This document shows, piece by piece, positions 25,001 to 40,000 of a stretch of 64,000 nucleotides of DNA (the stretch's first letter is position 1; each line of letters opens with the position of its first letter). Source of the stretch: Schistocephalus solidus (taxonomy: Eukaryota > Platyhelminthes > Cestoda > Diphyllobothriidea > Diphyllobothriidae); NCBI GenBank assembly GCA_017591395.1, contig WEDG01004125.1:186001-250000 (forward strand), read 5' to 3'. The notes beneath the pieces were generated by a model, which was given only the letters and a program-made list of their open reading frames with translations, made no database searches and was not told where the DNA came from. The position numbers were made by a program, and so were the translations under genes.

Positions 25001-28000
25001 AAGAAAGGATGTGCGGTTTCCTAAAAAATAGCTAAAAGGTATAAATTGTAAGAAATCTACCTCTAGGGCATTACTAAATCATAAACAATGTCCACGATTT
25101 CGCCTGCAGTCTTTTATGTTACCAAACGTTTTGTCTAAAATGAGGCAGTAAACTAGTAAAATAAACCATCTAATGATGATCACAAGCACAAGACGTAAAA
25201 GCCACTAGAAAACTAACCGTTTTTATGAATAAAGTCCTCAGGGTTCGAAGCATTAACTTCTAGGAAGACGGTACGCGCCTCATGGAAGAACCTTTTTAGC
25301 GACAACTACATGGAGGTGGACAAAAGATGCAACCAAAAGCGATGTTAAGGCTTGCGTCTAGTATATCCTGGAAATCCTGATCGTGAGTTAATGCGGCTGT
25401 AAAGTAGCAAACCCCATTTAACTGGCGCACCTACATGATAAATGGCATGGAAAATATTCCCTTATCGTCCAGATTGAAGCCAAGTTAACATTCGCGTGTG
25501 TGATTTTTACTTTCGTTTCTTTACTACCTTTACCCCGCCGTCTCCTCAAATGACCAACTTGCTCGCAGAGGAATTTTACGAATTAAATGCAAGATATTAC
25601 TTTCTATGCTCATCTAAGGGGATACGATATACCAGTTAATAAAGTGCGGCGTGCGAAGAGAGTGCTAGTAAGTGGATGATGTGAACACCAAAACGATTCA
25701 GCAGATGGCAGATCACTTGAAATATTTAATGCACATAGGACTCGGAGCATAGTTTTGTAAAACATTTGGCTAGGAAGTCTCATGAGAAAGCGCTTAAGTC
25801 GACGAAATGCACCTATTCTTGTACTATTACACTGCAACCGTTTCCTGAACGTTAACCTAAGGTCACTCATATGAGGGAGCGTTCCAAACCTGCCCGTCGT
25901 TTGGGGCAGGGTTACATTAACGAAAATTAAAGTTTTCGGCTGTATAATATATGTGATAAATTGTAATTGGTGCCAAGTATAGACATCTCAATGACAGGCA
26001 GGGATTTTTAGCATTACAAGACTACTGGAGACTTTCTGAAAAATTAATGAAGTGTTGGTAAAAAACGTAAACTTCAATTATTATGCACCACTTTCTTCGG
26101 CGGTGTTAAAAATAGTGTTTACAATAAATGCGTGAAACCAACAAGAAAACCAGATTAGGGGAAAGCAGGCATGATAAGCTATATGCGCACTCTCTTCTAT
26201 TGTTGTGACGGATTTTTGGCATGCCCATTCACTTCGCTTAAGAAATGGTAACTAAATGGTTCTAGCAAGCATTTGCTCAGTTCTAGTCATCACAATATGA
26301 CCTCATTTTTTGTCTTTGATCTGTGGCTCTTGATCTTCGTTCACGCGCAGATATTGACTTTCTGTTCTTTTACAATTTCTTTATTCAGTATTTTAAACAT
26401 TTGCCTTAACTCGATCAATATTTAATAGGTTTGGTAAGCCAAGTAGTCCAATTGACATAAACCATATAAAAAAGCTTTATTAGTGAATAATATCATAGGG
26501 TTACTAGTGTTTACGTAGGGCAGCACGCACAAGGAATGAGCCCATTCCTATAAATTCTTCGAGTTTTCCTTCACCCGCAAAATGCATTTTACTTTGCTCA
26601 AGCGGCAGTTATGGCAACGAGTAAATCATTTAAAATAGCTTAAATACAGAGCCTGGCTGGTGCAATCAGAGAACTTACCAGAAGAGAACGTCCGCCGATT
26701 ATGAACTAATGCATGTCTAACATCTCTGATAAACAATGAGCCAAACTGCCTATCGCAGGACCATGTAGGTATGCTGCCAACGGCACCAACCGCCAGCACT
26801 TAATGGCAGATGCTTTAGAACGATATACCATCGTATAGTCCACGCCATAAGTTTGATCTTTGCCCCCTGAAAGAAATATGTCGCAAGACCACCGCAGTGA
26901 AGAAAAATACAGATATGTCTACGCGGCTACCTAATAAAATTCCAAGGGGCGATAAAGTTTAATTTATCCTTTAAAGTAAATAAATTGCACCCTTAGATGA
27001 TTTTACAGCCTTCCAAATTCAGCATTACTGATGGCTCCAGCCCTGGAGAGGATAAAAACAATTTTGCTGACCTCATGGTGACTATATCCTGTCAAGAACA
27101 AATTTTTAATTTGTTTTACGATGATAGTTCTAAAAATCCTGGCATAAAGTAGGAAAAATACAAAAAAATATCAACCTCTACAGACATAAAGCCCTCATTC
27201 ATCCCTTTGGTTATTTTCCTGACGCAGCAAAACTGGCGTTGCTCACTAATTACATAACATGGCAGGACATTTATTTGTCCCCCTGCGATGGGGGGAGCAT
27301 GCACCATGCAGGTGTTGGTGGATGAATTCTCTTGTTTTTTTACGACACTTGCATTAATTTACAGGAAAACATACGATATAAATAATGCTACTGACGAGGT
27401 CATAAACTTTATTTCCTTTTTTTGTGTTTTCGAATGGAAAATGAACTAAAGACGTCCGTCGGTTATAAAAGTTTGTTAAGAATTGGAAAAAATCCCAGAG
27501 CAATGTCTGAAATTATTCAAAAATGTAAACCTCTTCTTGATTAAGCCGTTAGGTATTGGTCATGGCGTAAATTGGATTAATTTCTAATGGGAATATTTTC
27601 TGTCACCATGAATAACAGGGTTTTAATGAGTTGGTTCCTAAAGCACTACATTTTTCAATTTGTTGTTTGATAAAAATCAGGAGTCTTTTATTTGGCCGGT
27701 AGACTTTGAATGATTCTCAAGTACCCCAAAACTTTAAAAGGTGGGTAGCAGCCAAACGTTACTATTGCTTTTTTAGAAATATGTGGCATGGTTGGTATTC
27801 CCGAGGAATAACAAACTAAAAGAGCATTATTTAAAAAATGCGAACACCCACACGAAAGCCTTAATAGAGTTAGTGGCCTACAGTGTTCAGGAGGGTTTTT
27901 CAGTGAGATCAACGATTAATCTTTTCTAATTGTTTGTTAAAAGCCATTCGAACCCCAGAGATTTCCAGGGTTGATGTCATTTGCTTCACACCATGTTTAA

Positions 28001-31000
28001 AAAAGGTAATTTACAATATAGATATACCTATTTCTCTTGCTAATTACAGCTTGACCCCATCATGTGAGACCGCCAACACAGTCTTATTTTGCTAGCTATT
28101 TCAGCTTTCATTTACAAAGGAAGGTGTTAGATGCCGGTGTGTTCGTATAAGCCCATTTTGAATTTGCGAACGAAAATTGCCTTTATGTCGAAAAGCCGAT
28201 AAAAAGGTTTAACTCGGTTGATTGAACACTAAATATATTGTGCTCCATGACCATAGACCATTCTATAATATACTTGATACCACTCGGATACATACATGTA
28301 GGACTGCAAACCATTTATGTGTATTTGCCGCTCAAATGGATGGCTTATGCTAAACGTTGCGTCAAAAAAATTTGTAGATTTAAAACGACCCTGCGTATTT
28401 TTCCGTCAATAAAATTTCCAATTGCAGAGACGTGAACCAGCATTATGTTGTTTGGTAATAGGTCACCTTAATAGGAATACCACAATCTTGATAAATACCA
28501 ACTTATAAATAAACAAATTGCATAATCTACTATTGACATGCATTATTTTCCAAAAATGGGCTCAAGTTTATTAATTGCACTCTGGTTGATCCAAAATCCC
28601 AATAGGATCGGTGAAGGTCATTGTACGATATCTACTAGCCAACTGGCGGTGGGTGCAATAACTGCCGTAGAATAATCTGGTGAATTCGGTCCCAACAACT
28701 ATTGCTTAACGGATCTTATCCTCTTTGTTGTTAAGCACAAATGATTTGACCGATTCGTCAGTGGCCTTAGCAAGTATGTTTACCGATATCCATAGATTTG
28801 AAGATAGAAACCTACCTTCGTTGATATAGCTTATGTAGATCATGATCAAAATCTGAGTGAATGACTCAACATGGATATCATGTTTTTATTTGTTAACCTT
28901 GATTTGGAGCTCGTGAAGCCTTATAATAAAGAATAGTACAGTCTCAATCTGTTTTACTCAAAAAGTTTTAATTTGTTATTGTGTTTCGATTAAGCATTAT
29001 TCAATAGCCAAAGCAATAATTATACAAAGCAAACTGTGTAATAATTTGTGGGATTGGTCGTTTCTCGATATTTGCATATCTTTTAGATATGCGTCCTTGT
29101 TATCTGAATTTCGTAACCTAGCAACGACAAGTTCATGAAATCCATAAGAAAATAACCTAGGGTTAAACTCGATACTGGCACAGCTAGATTGGTAAAAATG
29201 TGATATTCATTTGATTAGTAAGCAATATCCGAGGTCGGTGCGCTCTCGATGATGAAATATTTGTCAGCAAATAACACCTAAATATTTATCTGCATGCCAC
29301 ATGAACATGAAAACAGGTATCACTGATTCTTAACTATAATATCAGCCTGTCAGATGAAAAGTTACAGCGAAATTACATTTATTTAATACGATGAATTTTT
29401 AAACATTCCCGAAAAATCAAAAAATAGATTAAAGGGTATAGTTTTACTGACAATTTGCACACCAAGTCAACTAATGAACAGGATTAACTCTTCAGCATTT
29501 CGGGTTTATGGATGGTGAATTGCATGCAAAACAATATTCTACAAAACAATAATAAATTAATAATCTTTCACTGGTAGTTGTTCAAATCCTTTAAAAAAAT
29601 TTATATACAGTTGACGGAGAAAATGCAAGAAAAGATTCCTACATCTACCGATTTCGAGGAAGCTAGCCTTCTTTTAAATTTAATAATAAAGAAAAAAATC
29701 TTTCGGTTGTAGGAATAATTGATCAGGTAAATTTTAGTTAATTTCGATGCATAAGGCATTTAGTAATTATACTTATAAATAATATTAAACGATCCACAAT
29801 TTTTTTAAAAATCTGCATGTATTATGTGACATTCTGTTCATAACTTACAAAATATGTGATCATTCTCGGAAAAACTGTAAACAAAATGTAATTTGGAGAC
29901 GTTGGATGCAAATATAACGTAGAGAGGTTTCTAAAATATTTGTTTTTTGCAAAAATTATTTAAAAACGAAAAATGCTCTTTCTCCGATTTAACAATGTAA
30001 ATGAGGTCTAATTGGCCACGCAATCTGTGCAATTATAAATATTTTTGACTGTGCTTTAGAAAAATATATTTGAATATATAAGGTCAGAAAAAACCCATCA
30101 AAATTAACACAAATAGGTGGGCAGAAAGAAGTTAAAAATATTGTATCCATAAGTTACTGAAATAGTTTCTGATTATAGAGCACGACATTAAAAGTTACAA
30201 CCCTGCCGTTTTGAACTTCTTGAAGTTAAACAGATTTCAGAATTCCGTTTAAAATTTTCCGAGATAGCATTTGTACTGTAAGATATGCAAATATATTAGG
30301 CGAATCTATTTTTCAAGGCATAATATGATACTAATTCGCGATGCATCAGTTATTAATTGTTTTTTTTCTACATTTCTTTACGCAAATGCAAAAAACGTTT
30401 CATTTTGCTGTCCCGATACTACGTAGCAAACGGATAGTTATACACTCACCAAATAAACGAAAAAAATAAGAGACTTGCTGAAACCTGGTTCTTTTAATTC
30501 TTTTTTAAGGGTTATGCAGTTAAACATTTCCCAGCTATCTCTTCTACTTCAGCTTCCTTCATGAACAGAAAAATGGTTTTTTCTTAAGATTAATTTTGTT
30601 GGCTAATGTTTGGTTTCTGAAAAATAATACAAAATCACATGTAGAAGCGACGAATAGCCCTGCGCATTGCCTTGGCAAAATCATTTTTGGTGGAACAGAT
30701 GTCACGTGACATCGTGAATGGACTGTGACTCAGTGCATTTGTTTTCTGGGTGTGCAAATTTATACATGACCCACCAAGTTTTTGGTCCTATATACCCAAC
30801 TTTAAATCAAGCATACTTGCTCTTTACCTGTGTCGCGAAGTCTAATTTTTCAAGCTACACATATGATAAATCAGCTTCCTTAAGATATATATTGAGCTTC
30901 TCTGAAAATATGAACGGTATAACAATACATGTAAAGGGATAAAGTGTTATTTTGTGAGTTAGAAACTTGGAATAAAAACGGTGTTTCCTTTTATTATCTT

Positions 31001-34000
31001 ATTAATATCACATTCTATTTAACAATCATTAATTAATTATTATGTCCCCTCATGCATGAATTCACATTTGAATCATGAAATCGTAACAAACGTATAATAC
31101 AACTGCGGAAGTTGCCACAAACAAGAAATATGGGCATATAGTGAAAGCACAAAAATAGGTTCTCCTTAGAGTAACCATCAACAAATTACGTGTCGTCATC
31201 ACACTTGATAACGCAAAATAAAGAAAATTTATTTTTCCATTCCTTCACGATAGCAGCTTTAACCCAGATTATCGCTTTCGAAGCCAGTAGCAGCAGCTTG
31301 AATGCCAAAAAAACTGGGAGTGGAATTAAGAAGGCACTCCAATATCAGAGTTCTGTGCTTGACCATTGGTTCTCACTCAGGGAAAATTCGGCTAGTAAGT
31401 TAAATAATTAAGACTACCATTAATTGTTTTCGGTGGAGAATATGTGCTATTATGTACTGCGGAAGAGGTTCACAGAGTATAACTTACTACTTTTTACCTC
31501 TAACTTACACCAGTTTGCTCTAAGAGTTTGTCAAACATCTGATAGGGGATAAGGCGCAAGTGTCTTGAACGGTGTGTGTCTGCGCTTAGGTGTGCGCACA
31601 ATCCCTTCCATCTGTGGCACTTGTTACTGATATGCAGATTGAACAACTCGTGTCGGTGCGTCATCTAACCCCTTTGCTGTGCCAAAACATGTATGGTGCA
31701 GCCTATTTTGGGGCACTGCCTGGCTACTTATAAGTTTAAATCGAGCATTGATTGACAAGGCCAAACATCCTGCATACACGCGCCACATACACGCCTGTTC
31801 CACTCAAAAAGAAACAGGATTTTACCCAAAAGTCAATGGGCGGCTCGGATCTCAACTGACTAGGAGCACCATAGAGGTAACACGAAAAAGGACACATTAC
31901 AGACTAACTCCCCATCCTGGCAAGAGGACAGAGTTTTACTGCCAGTTCGCAAATTACCCAGTCAAGTCTTCGGGCAAAGCTTTGATTTGAAAGGTTATAA
32001 TGTTGTTTATATTGAGGAATATGCACTACGACCCACAAACTCGCCATCCTTATCTGCCGTCTCCTTGGCATAGTTTGCTGTCAATATTAGTCAGCTATCT
32101 GATGCGGGTATTAGGCTTAAGTGACTCGTCACGGTTTTATGACGTTGGCGACTTATAAGGTGCGCTGCCCCACGAGATTTTCCATGCCATTGTTCCATAT
32201 GACGTTAATTTTCGGAACATCTGCTGCACGTGCTTTTTCTACAGCCTCAATGCTTTGCTTGTCAGAGAGCTTCCAGATGGCCATATGAGCACAAATGTAG
32301 AGCTGATTCTTTGACTCTCCTTATTGCAGTATGTAGCATGCAGCGATATTTGCATCCAGGGTATTTATGCAAATAATCTTACCATGCGAACTTTCCTACT
32401 CATGTTTCAGAGGATTGGGACTTTCAGGTAATAAACCTTAATAGTCACGTAACAATTAGAAGTGCCCAGTCGAAAGGTTTTTTCTTTTCCTTGTTGGATA
32501 GATTAAAAGCATGCGAGAATTGCAGTCCTATTAAATAAATCAAATATTTGCCAAGAAGCCAGATACTAAAATCAAACTCCCAAAATACGGACGTTGGGTT
32601 TATATCCACCATCCGAAACGATCTGATAACCAAGAACATTAAAATGTAACGATTGAACTTCTTTTACTATTTACTTGTAACTTACGTGACGTTCTTAAGA
32701 ATACAGGGGATATATATATATATGAGATTTCAAAGATTGTAACTGAAATCTGTTAAGCATACAACAGCCCTCAGATACGTATCAGTGCTCTGAAATTCCA
32801 AATAAATTCCTTAAGGGACTAGCAAAAATTAAGATTTAGTTTGTAAACCTGATAAGCAGAGAAGAGTCCTGCAAAATTTCAGGACACAGTCGAGGCCTTT
32901 CGCATGCTGATTATATTTTTTGTTGGTAAATTAGTAATGATTCAGAGCAGTTCATGCAAAAATGTACCTTACATATAATATCCGGTGGAACACATTCCGA
33001 AATCGAATATCTTTTTCCACCACACGCTGAGCAGTTTTTCAAACCAATTTTTTTTCCGTTATAGATCACGAGAAAGGATAACACTCGATATGTCATCGGG
33101 ATACCACGTACTTACCTGTTATTGTGGACATGCTATACGTTTCCTAGTTAGCAATAAGTGGTGGAAAATATAAAATAATTGAATGTAATACAAATGTGCT
33201 TTATTTGCATTTGCGTGATAAAAAAGCAAATAGATATTACAGACAAATTGAGGCATAAATCATTTTCTCAGACGGTTTTTTTTTTTGAATTTAAACCATA
33301 CTATTGACAAGGCGGGGCTTCAATCAGGATCAGAGTTTTGACCAACCGATCTGCGACTTTGTTGACAGGACAGAGAGCATCGATACCTCTATCCAACGTT
33401 TTTGCTATTGTCTCCCTCAAGGCACAAGTCGAAATTAAATCCGCAATGCAAAGGCAAATGTAAGCTTGGATGCGATTTAAAACTTAAAGAAAATCAAGAC
33501 TATATTCTGGATTCGCAATTCAAGAGAAAATAGTCAGTCCTCTGGAGTTTATTTTGATCTAGCTGCTTAAATATCTTTGGCAACGTTAGCCCTATTATAT
33601 AGCTAATGTAAAAAGAAAAATTTTAAACTTGTTAAGTAAGCTCAGCCGATGGTCCTTGTTAAGACAGTCGAACGATGCCGTGAGATTACTCCCGATATTC
33701 CCTTTTAACAAGATGCACGTTAGCTCTGTTTAACCGCATTTACCTAACCATGGGGATAAAATTGAAAATTGGTTTCAAAGATAGTCAGCAATCGAATACA
33801 TAATGTGCCAAAATAGTTAATTGGAAACATTAATCACAGATTATTTTATGTTTGTCTAGCACCAGTGCCGATATGCATCTACTGACGCAGTCACGCGCAT
33901 CAGAACTGGTTGTGTTTGCCTCAAACTGTTCTTGTAAATTTTGAATGCGGACTCTAGATTTGTATAGATATTCGTGCAGTTAATGCCAATGTACTGCCTC

Positions 34001-34089
34001 CAGCAATACGCGATCTTTATTTTCTGGACCGGTTTTATACGTTTGACCGTGACTTTTAACGAGGTCCAACATGTGCCCATCGGCATGGT

Positions 34090-34260
34090 GTCTTACTCGT
34101 GAGTTAGTTTATAGTGCCAATTTCACTGCATACACCGCAGTCTCTTCTCTCCACCCCAAATAAACCGGGTATCATGACTAAGTCATGGTGGTTGAGGCGG
34201 GGGCAGGCAATTTTCGTTGGCGCAACGGGAGCCTGTGTCCAGGCGTTTCGCCAGATCTGA
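34090..34260 (-). repeat. Possible degenerate copy R5 of the 363 bp dispersed retroposon
   Basis: Weak match in R1 orientation: GAGTTAGTTTATAGTG (R1 has GAATTAGTTTTAAGTGATAG), ACCGCAGTCTCTTCTCTCC (R1 has ACCGCACTCTCTCCTCGTCC), ACCGGGTATCATGAC (R1 has CCCGGTGTCAAGAC), then GAGGCGGGGGCAGG and GTTGGCGC. Collinear blocks make relationship likely, but divergence is high. Confidence 0.4.
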
Positions 34261-36973
34261 CTTTGATCCCAGCAAGTGCAAACGCCAAATTGTTCAAACT
34301 AGTACGAAGCCTTAACATCATGCTTTTGTTCTCAGTAAAGTGGAATCAACGCCCTATAAAAGGATATGTCTGTTGTCTTACCTGTTTTTTCTTATCGGCA
34401 TTGATAGGATATTCTGCAGAAATGTAATAATTTTGGCAGGATTTTTCATGGCAACTGCTGGTCAGTCATAAAATCCCCCCTTTCTGGGAACTTGAAGTAG
34501 AATCCTTCTGGCAATGCCTTCGCCAGGACTTTATTTGAAGAAAACGCGCTACGCTCAAGATGTGGGCGCCGCGGGGACGTGATTGTGAGTTCGTCTATAG
34601 TGAAGCTAACGGGTGAGGCCTCTGCCCAACTATATCTCTCGCATCTGCCCACCATCGATATCGTGGCAAGTTTGAAACGAACGAAGTTAGGCGTTGACAC
34701 ACTGATTGATTAATCTGAACAGCCCCTGGGTGAGTACAACACAGAAAGAAGTTCATAACACAACATATAACAGGCCTATTGTTTTGCATAATCTCATAGC
34801 TAAAGGAAGATTATTGGGCTACAAGGGTTGCAGTAAGAATACATCATTACAGCCTGACATATATTACTGTAATGAACAGGGCTCTTATCTAGTTGCGATC
34901 TGACCAGCCTCACTTGCTAGTTGCACCGTGATAACGTCTAAGGCATCAGCTTTGTAACTGCAGCAAATTCACTGATATGCCATGAGTATGTATTTCCCAG
35001 TGTTGACATAACTATTTCTATAGTCCCTTTCCAATGCTCAGCTAAACTATTCAATTCAAACCCGTCTATAAACAAAATTGGACTCGTTGGCTTGCATGAT
35101 AAGAATTCGTTGTTCATCGAAATGTTGCCTGAACATAAACAGCAGATTGCCTTATTCGTGGAATACTGAGATGAAAATTTGAGGACATAAATGGTAAAAG
35201 TTTTTGATACCTGATTGTGTTGATTGCTTTTTTATATGAAGAAAGCTGTTAACTTAAAAGGTGCTCTTTCAAGTGCATTAACTATAATAAATCTGGACAA
35301 AGTATTCCGAAAAGCCAATATTTCTAAAGATTCAAGTAATTTCCTGAAAATGTGAAAAAATAGATGCAAATGTTGTGTTCGTATCCGTTGTAACTCGATT
35401 GCACATTAAAAACAAGGAGAAAAATTTAAGCTCCTTTATTTAAAGAAACTAATTTTGCTTTACTTACGCGTATCATATATCGCGATGGTGTATGTAAAAC
35501 AAGATGAAGTAAATTTTTTAAGAACAATTGTATGTAAACATAAAGCGATCAAAGTAATAATTACTAGTAAATATTGTTTGTATTCAGTATTTTTCACATT
35601 TATTTGCACGTCGTCATTGAAAAACTATTTATTTAGCCCTATTTGAGTAATCTTTTATGTAGAACGTTATCAGACATCGGTTGTCTTAAAAAAACTTAAA
35701 TTGTATGCCTGAAAATATGACTTTCCAAAGACCATAAAGAATTTTTGAAGAACAGCAGTTTCAAAACTGAGTTAAACATTTTGTGTTACGTAGAGTGCAC
35801 GGACGATAAATAACTACGCTTTAATTTTGAAATTCATGAGCATCAATTTTTCAAAATCGGCTGTGTATTAGATTTTTAACAGGTAGTGACACCCTATGGA
35901 GTGTTTACGCATGAACTGAGTAGAATAAACGACCTCTACTGCCTGAATGCGCACTGAGCAATTGCATTATTGACAAAATGAAATCCAGAGTTTGTGTCCT
36001 TTGATTGTTCTACATAGTTTACGCATATGCTACTTTTTTATTAGGTGGCGCGGCATTATGCATTCATGTAGTAAGTTTAAATACAAGAAAGGTATTTGCT
36101 TGGAATGTAAGCAATTTAACGAATACTTCAGTGGACCACAGCCAAGCGCCAGTCGTCTTCTCAAATGAGTGCCTTTGGGCTTTTTTTCCTACAGAAAACG
36201 CCAAGAGTTTCGTCTTCCAGTAGTGCTGAAATAACACGCTTTACTTAATTTCGAATAAATGCAATGAAAACCCTAAAATTTACTCTAATTATGGCTGTCT
36301 GGAACGTTATCCTAAGGATTTTAAATTGTATTATCCACGGGTTTGTTTTGTGTAGCATTGGCTGATCAGCTGCAATTTCGCTACAATTTTATATTTCCAC
36401 GAGTTCAGTCGGGAACGTGAAGTATATCCTCTGTAATCCATTAGCTTCAGTGGAATAAACCGCATAGTAGTTACAGTGATAGTGATAGCGAAATCTAAAC
36501 CGCTTTGTCACGTATTTCTGGCGCGAAAATTTTTATTTCCAAAGATTGCCAAAATTTCAAAAGTAGCGATGGGAGAGAGAATGGGGGAATCATGGGTGAG
36601 CTGAAGCCCTCACAAGAACGTCAGGCAGGGGCATAAGTTCAGAAAACCATGGCTGGCTGCGCTTTCGGCTAGTAACATTGTGGCCACTGTGGCTAAGAGT
36701 TAATTCGACCTGATATTATTAGCCATCAATTCATTAATAAAAATCAAAATGCTCTTACTGTGGATGGAGTCATTCAAAAAGTCAGTTCCACTGTCGGAGT
36801 TCTAACTATTAAACAAGAATGAAAATCAATGCGTGTGCTTTAGCTGTCAACATAAATTACATGGTTCCTACGGTCTTACATTATCAAAGTCACTTATGTC
36901 GGCTCCTAGCATACATTGCTATCTCATCATTCTTTAATGCAGTCACCATTGTCTCTTTGATATGCAGTGCGTG

Positions 36974-37055
36974 GGGGCCTTGTAGCTCAGTCAGGTAGAG
37001 CGTTGGCTGTACTAATGCCTTTACCTTGCTGGCGTGGCTTTGAATCCAATCCTCT
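36974..37055 (+). repeat. tRNA-like SINE head or tRNA pseudogene
   Basis: The interval has a tRNA-like 5' half, with TGTAGCTCAGTCAGG as A box at 36981-36995 and a GCTC/GAGC D-stem, and a B-box-like GGCTTTGAATCC at 37036-37047. It does not fold as a working tRNA: the anticodon stem strands do not pair properly, the spacing between boxes is long, and no 3' acceptor strand complements the 5' GGGGCCT. It is therefore better read as the head of a tRNA-derived SINE or a decayed tRNA copy. Its body differs from the hammerhead SINE at 10.9 kb, so it may be a second family. Confidence 0.5.
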
Positions 37056-40000
37056 ACCAATTTTGAATTTTAAAAGGTGAAATATTTGTAGGTGAATTTA
37101 TTTTTCTTCTTTTTTTCGAGCCGTAGCGGCTCGCTTCTCTTTCCTTATCAGGGTAGATGTTTAGAAGCCGGATAAAATGATCTAAGCATGGTTCTGATTC
37201 CAACCGAAAAAGAGAAAGCTACGTAAAATAACTGGAACGCTTCGTGTGTACCAGCTGCTTTGCACTTAGAATGTCTTTATATCGTCTCGAAGAAGAGCCA
37301 GCAGACGTCTAAATAGCTTGCTGTGTGTCGTGGACTTGAGGCAGATCCTCTTCGCACTATCAGCAATCACCTGCTACATCACAGACACTTCTCACCATTT
37401 AAACCTTACTTCCATCCTTTTGTATGTAACCTAGTGACAAACAGTCGTTAAGAAGGCCAACTGTGCTTGCCATTGACGTCAAACGTTACAGGCATACTTC
37501 CCAGTGAGTCTTCATTTCCTGATTAGGAACAATTAAACATGTACTTTCGAGCGGCCTTGCAAGGCAGCGCTGAGAGAGGTCACTTTTGCCCTCAAGAAAG
37601 ATCCCAAAAGTCTGTTGTTCCAACTCCATCCAGGAATTCATGATCGTTTCAGAAGCCGGCACCTGCCTTGCCACGGGAAAAGATTGTTCCCTATCATCTA
37701 AGACGGTGCCTAGATAAATTATCTTGACTACGTGACGAGAAAGTGTAAGAAAGTTCAGTATGAAATTCTCGTGTCTGTAGCAGCAAATTTAAAGAGAAAT
37801 TCACCAAGGATCTAACATGTTGCAAAAGAGAGCAAGCTGATCCCAGTATTGGCAGTTACAACCCCATTAATTTCTTCTTGTTTCAGGTCTATCAAAAATC
37901 AAGAGTATCTTCTCAACAGCAACACATCCATTTGCCTCCTTAATCTCAAGAAGGCCCCATGAATATTGCCTAGCTTTTTGTGCTGGCAACAACCACAGTA
38001 TGTTTGGGTAGGTGAGTGAGATCAGCAGTGCATGTAGCGTTTGCTGCAAAAATGTGTAAATTCGTTAAAAAAACTGAACCAAATCGAAGCAAAATGCAGA
38101 CCATGACAGGAATTTATGCAGAGGTAAACTCATTACAGATATCCCTGATTGGTGGGCCAGCAAACCAAGGCCACAAACAATGCTAAGTATCTGCGTCTGA
38201 TCCCTCCTTTGGTCTTCTTTACTCAGTATTGACACCGAGCTAGCGCATGGAAGGCAGATAATTGTGTGTTAGATGCTTCGCATGTTCACCATCACTGTCA
38301 ACTTATTCAGGCGAAATAAACCATATCTACGACCGCCATGCTACGGGGCAGATCTTTAAAATTGTGTTAGTAAGCTCCAAGTATTGAGCGAAATCCATGG
38401 TATATGACGAATGCACTAAGAATTATTTTGCACACAAAAGCATTAAGATCTTAATTTTAAATTATTTCCAACTTCATGTAAAAAGCTGAAAATATACTAA
38501 CCATTAAGAATACAAAATATAATAAGAACTTACAAAACTAAGCACTTTTCTTATAAGGACATTCATTCCTGTCAATGTATGAGTAATGTTGTATTCAACC
38601 TCTTATTTTCCATCTCACGCCACATTATAGAAATTTATATTCGTAGTTATTGTTTTTCATTTTTTTCTTTGAATTTGAAACCATGTGCTGTATTACTCTG
38701 TAGTTACCCTGATAGGAACTGGAATAATTCAGTAGATTCAGCATATTTGAGATTTACACGACTAAGTATTGATATTTAAATCGCAAATGTGAAAGTTAAT
38801 GGAAGATTGAAACAGATTAAGTTTTATTTTTGCAGTTGAGATTTCGTATCAGGCCTGAGAAGGACTCATATTTTTTCCCCACATTATATATTTTTTATAT
38901 TTAAATTAATATTGTATTTATGAAAGCTAGATTGTCGTGTCTGCGCACAAACCCTGACCAGTTTTGTTTTCAGAAGGGTTTTGCGCAACTCCATAAATTT
39001 GTGAAGTTTCTGACCAATGTAATATCTTTAATAACATTTTTTATAACTCGTCCTTGTACGTGTTCTCTGGTTTCGAAAATCCCAGGACCCCTATTGATTG
39101 CTTTCACACAAAAGTAACAGATTTTGTCCACGGTTTAAATGACTTCGTTAATATGGTATGGTAAGCACATTTAAAATAAATTACATAGCTGTTTTTCCCT
39201 CTTGGAAATCCCCCGAATTTAACCTCGCAACCATTTGAAAAAAGCAGAAGCTTACATATTTTATTGTATCACCAACCAAAACTTGCTTGTTGCATGAACT
39301 TATCTTTATAAATAAAATGTATCGATAATCTTTTTGCAGGATATTCAAACTTGAAACGTATTTGCATTAGAGATGATATTCCAAGGACTGAAGGATGAAA
39401 GAGGGCTGTTCGAAGTCGGCTGTCGTTGTCAGTCAGCTATGCTTTCAATTCCTTCGGGAAGACGCTGGAAGTTTGACTCCAGCTTGATCTGTCATGAGAC
39501 AATATAAGGCAACTAAAGTAGTAGTTGACCCAGGTGTAAACGCTACTTTTCTTATTTAATTAAAATCATTGATTTCTCTGTCTCAAATGTCTTCGCCGAA
39601 TCGCAAAACGGTTTATGGGAGTTTGTCCTACAACGCGACCAATTATCAACACAGCAGTATGCACGGATCTCTAAATATTATCACTAGAAGTGCATTTTGA
39701 GGCATGCGAAACCTCACAGGTTCTAGAAAAAAAGGCAAAAATGGACGCCTTTAATTAATTTGTTCCAAAATCTTTAAAGGTCGGGCAGAAGAGAATACTA
39801 AAGTAATGATGGTGATAGGGCTTCGAATTACAATGACTTCGCGAAGGATAAGAAGCTGAATATGCACCGATAGTATCGGTGTTTAAAGAAAGTATATAAA
39901 GCATCTTTTGGTATCTTTAATCGGAATATTAAGACCTGCATTGCATACTTAATGTACGCTTTAGGAAGAATGGTGGCACATAAAACTTTATGATTACTGT

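Noticed and set aside
32911..33096. Minus-strand frame with several cysteines (NCSACGGK, FCMNCSE) as a possible extra zinc-finger exon
   Set aside because: No good polypyrimidine tract at an acceptor, spacing does not match the Rab-effector finger, and the exons at 46119 and 8851 already join in phase without it.
34446..34789. GC-richer minus-strand frames (TIDELTITSP, HLERSAF) weakly resembling a retrotransposon RT segment
   Set aside because: The resemblance is short, with no supporting motifs in order, and the frames overlap each other.
36974..37055. Functional tRNA gene
   Set aside because: A and B boxes are present but the anticodon stem and acceptor stem do not pair; kept as a SINE head or pseudogene only.
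37486..37745. Minus-strand sequence with IIYLGTVLDD and SDLSQRC, vaguely like the C-terminal part of a LINE reverse transcriptase
   Set aside because: Only a few residues fit, no catalytic motif or continuation is visible on either side. A profile search would be needed to claim a LINE fossil.
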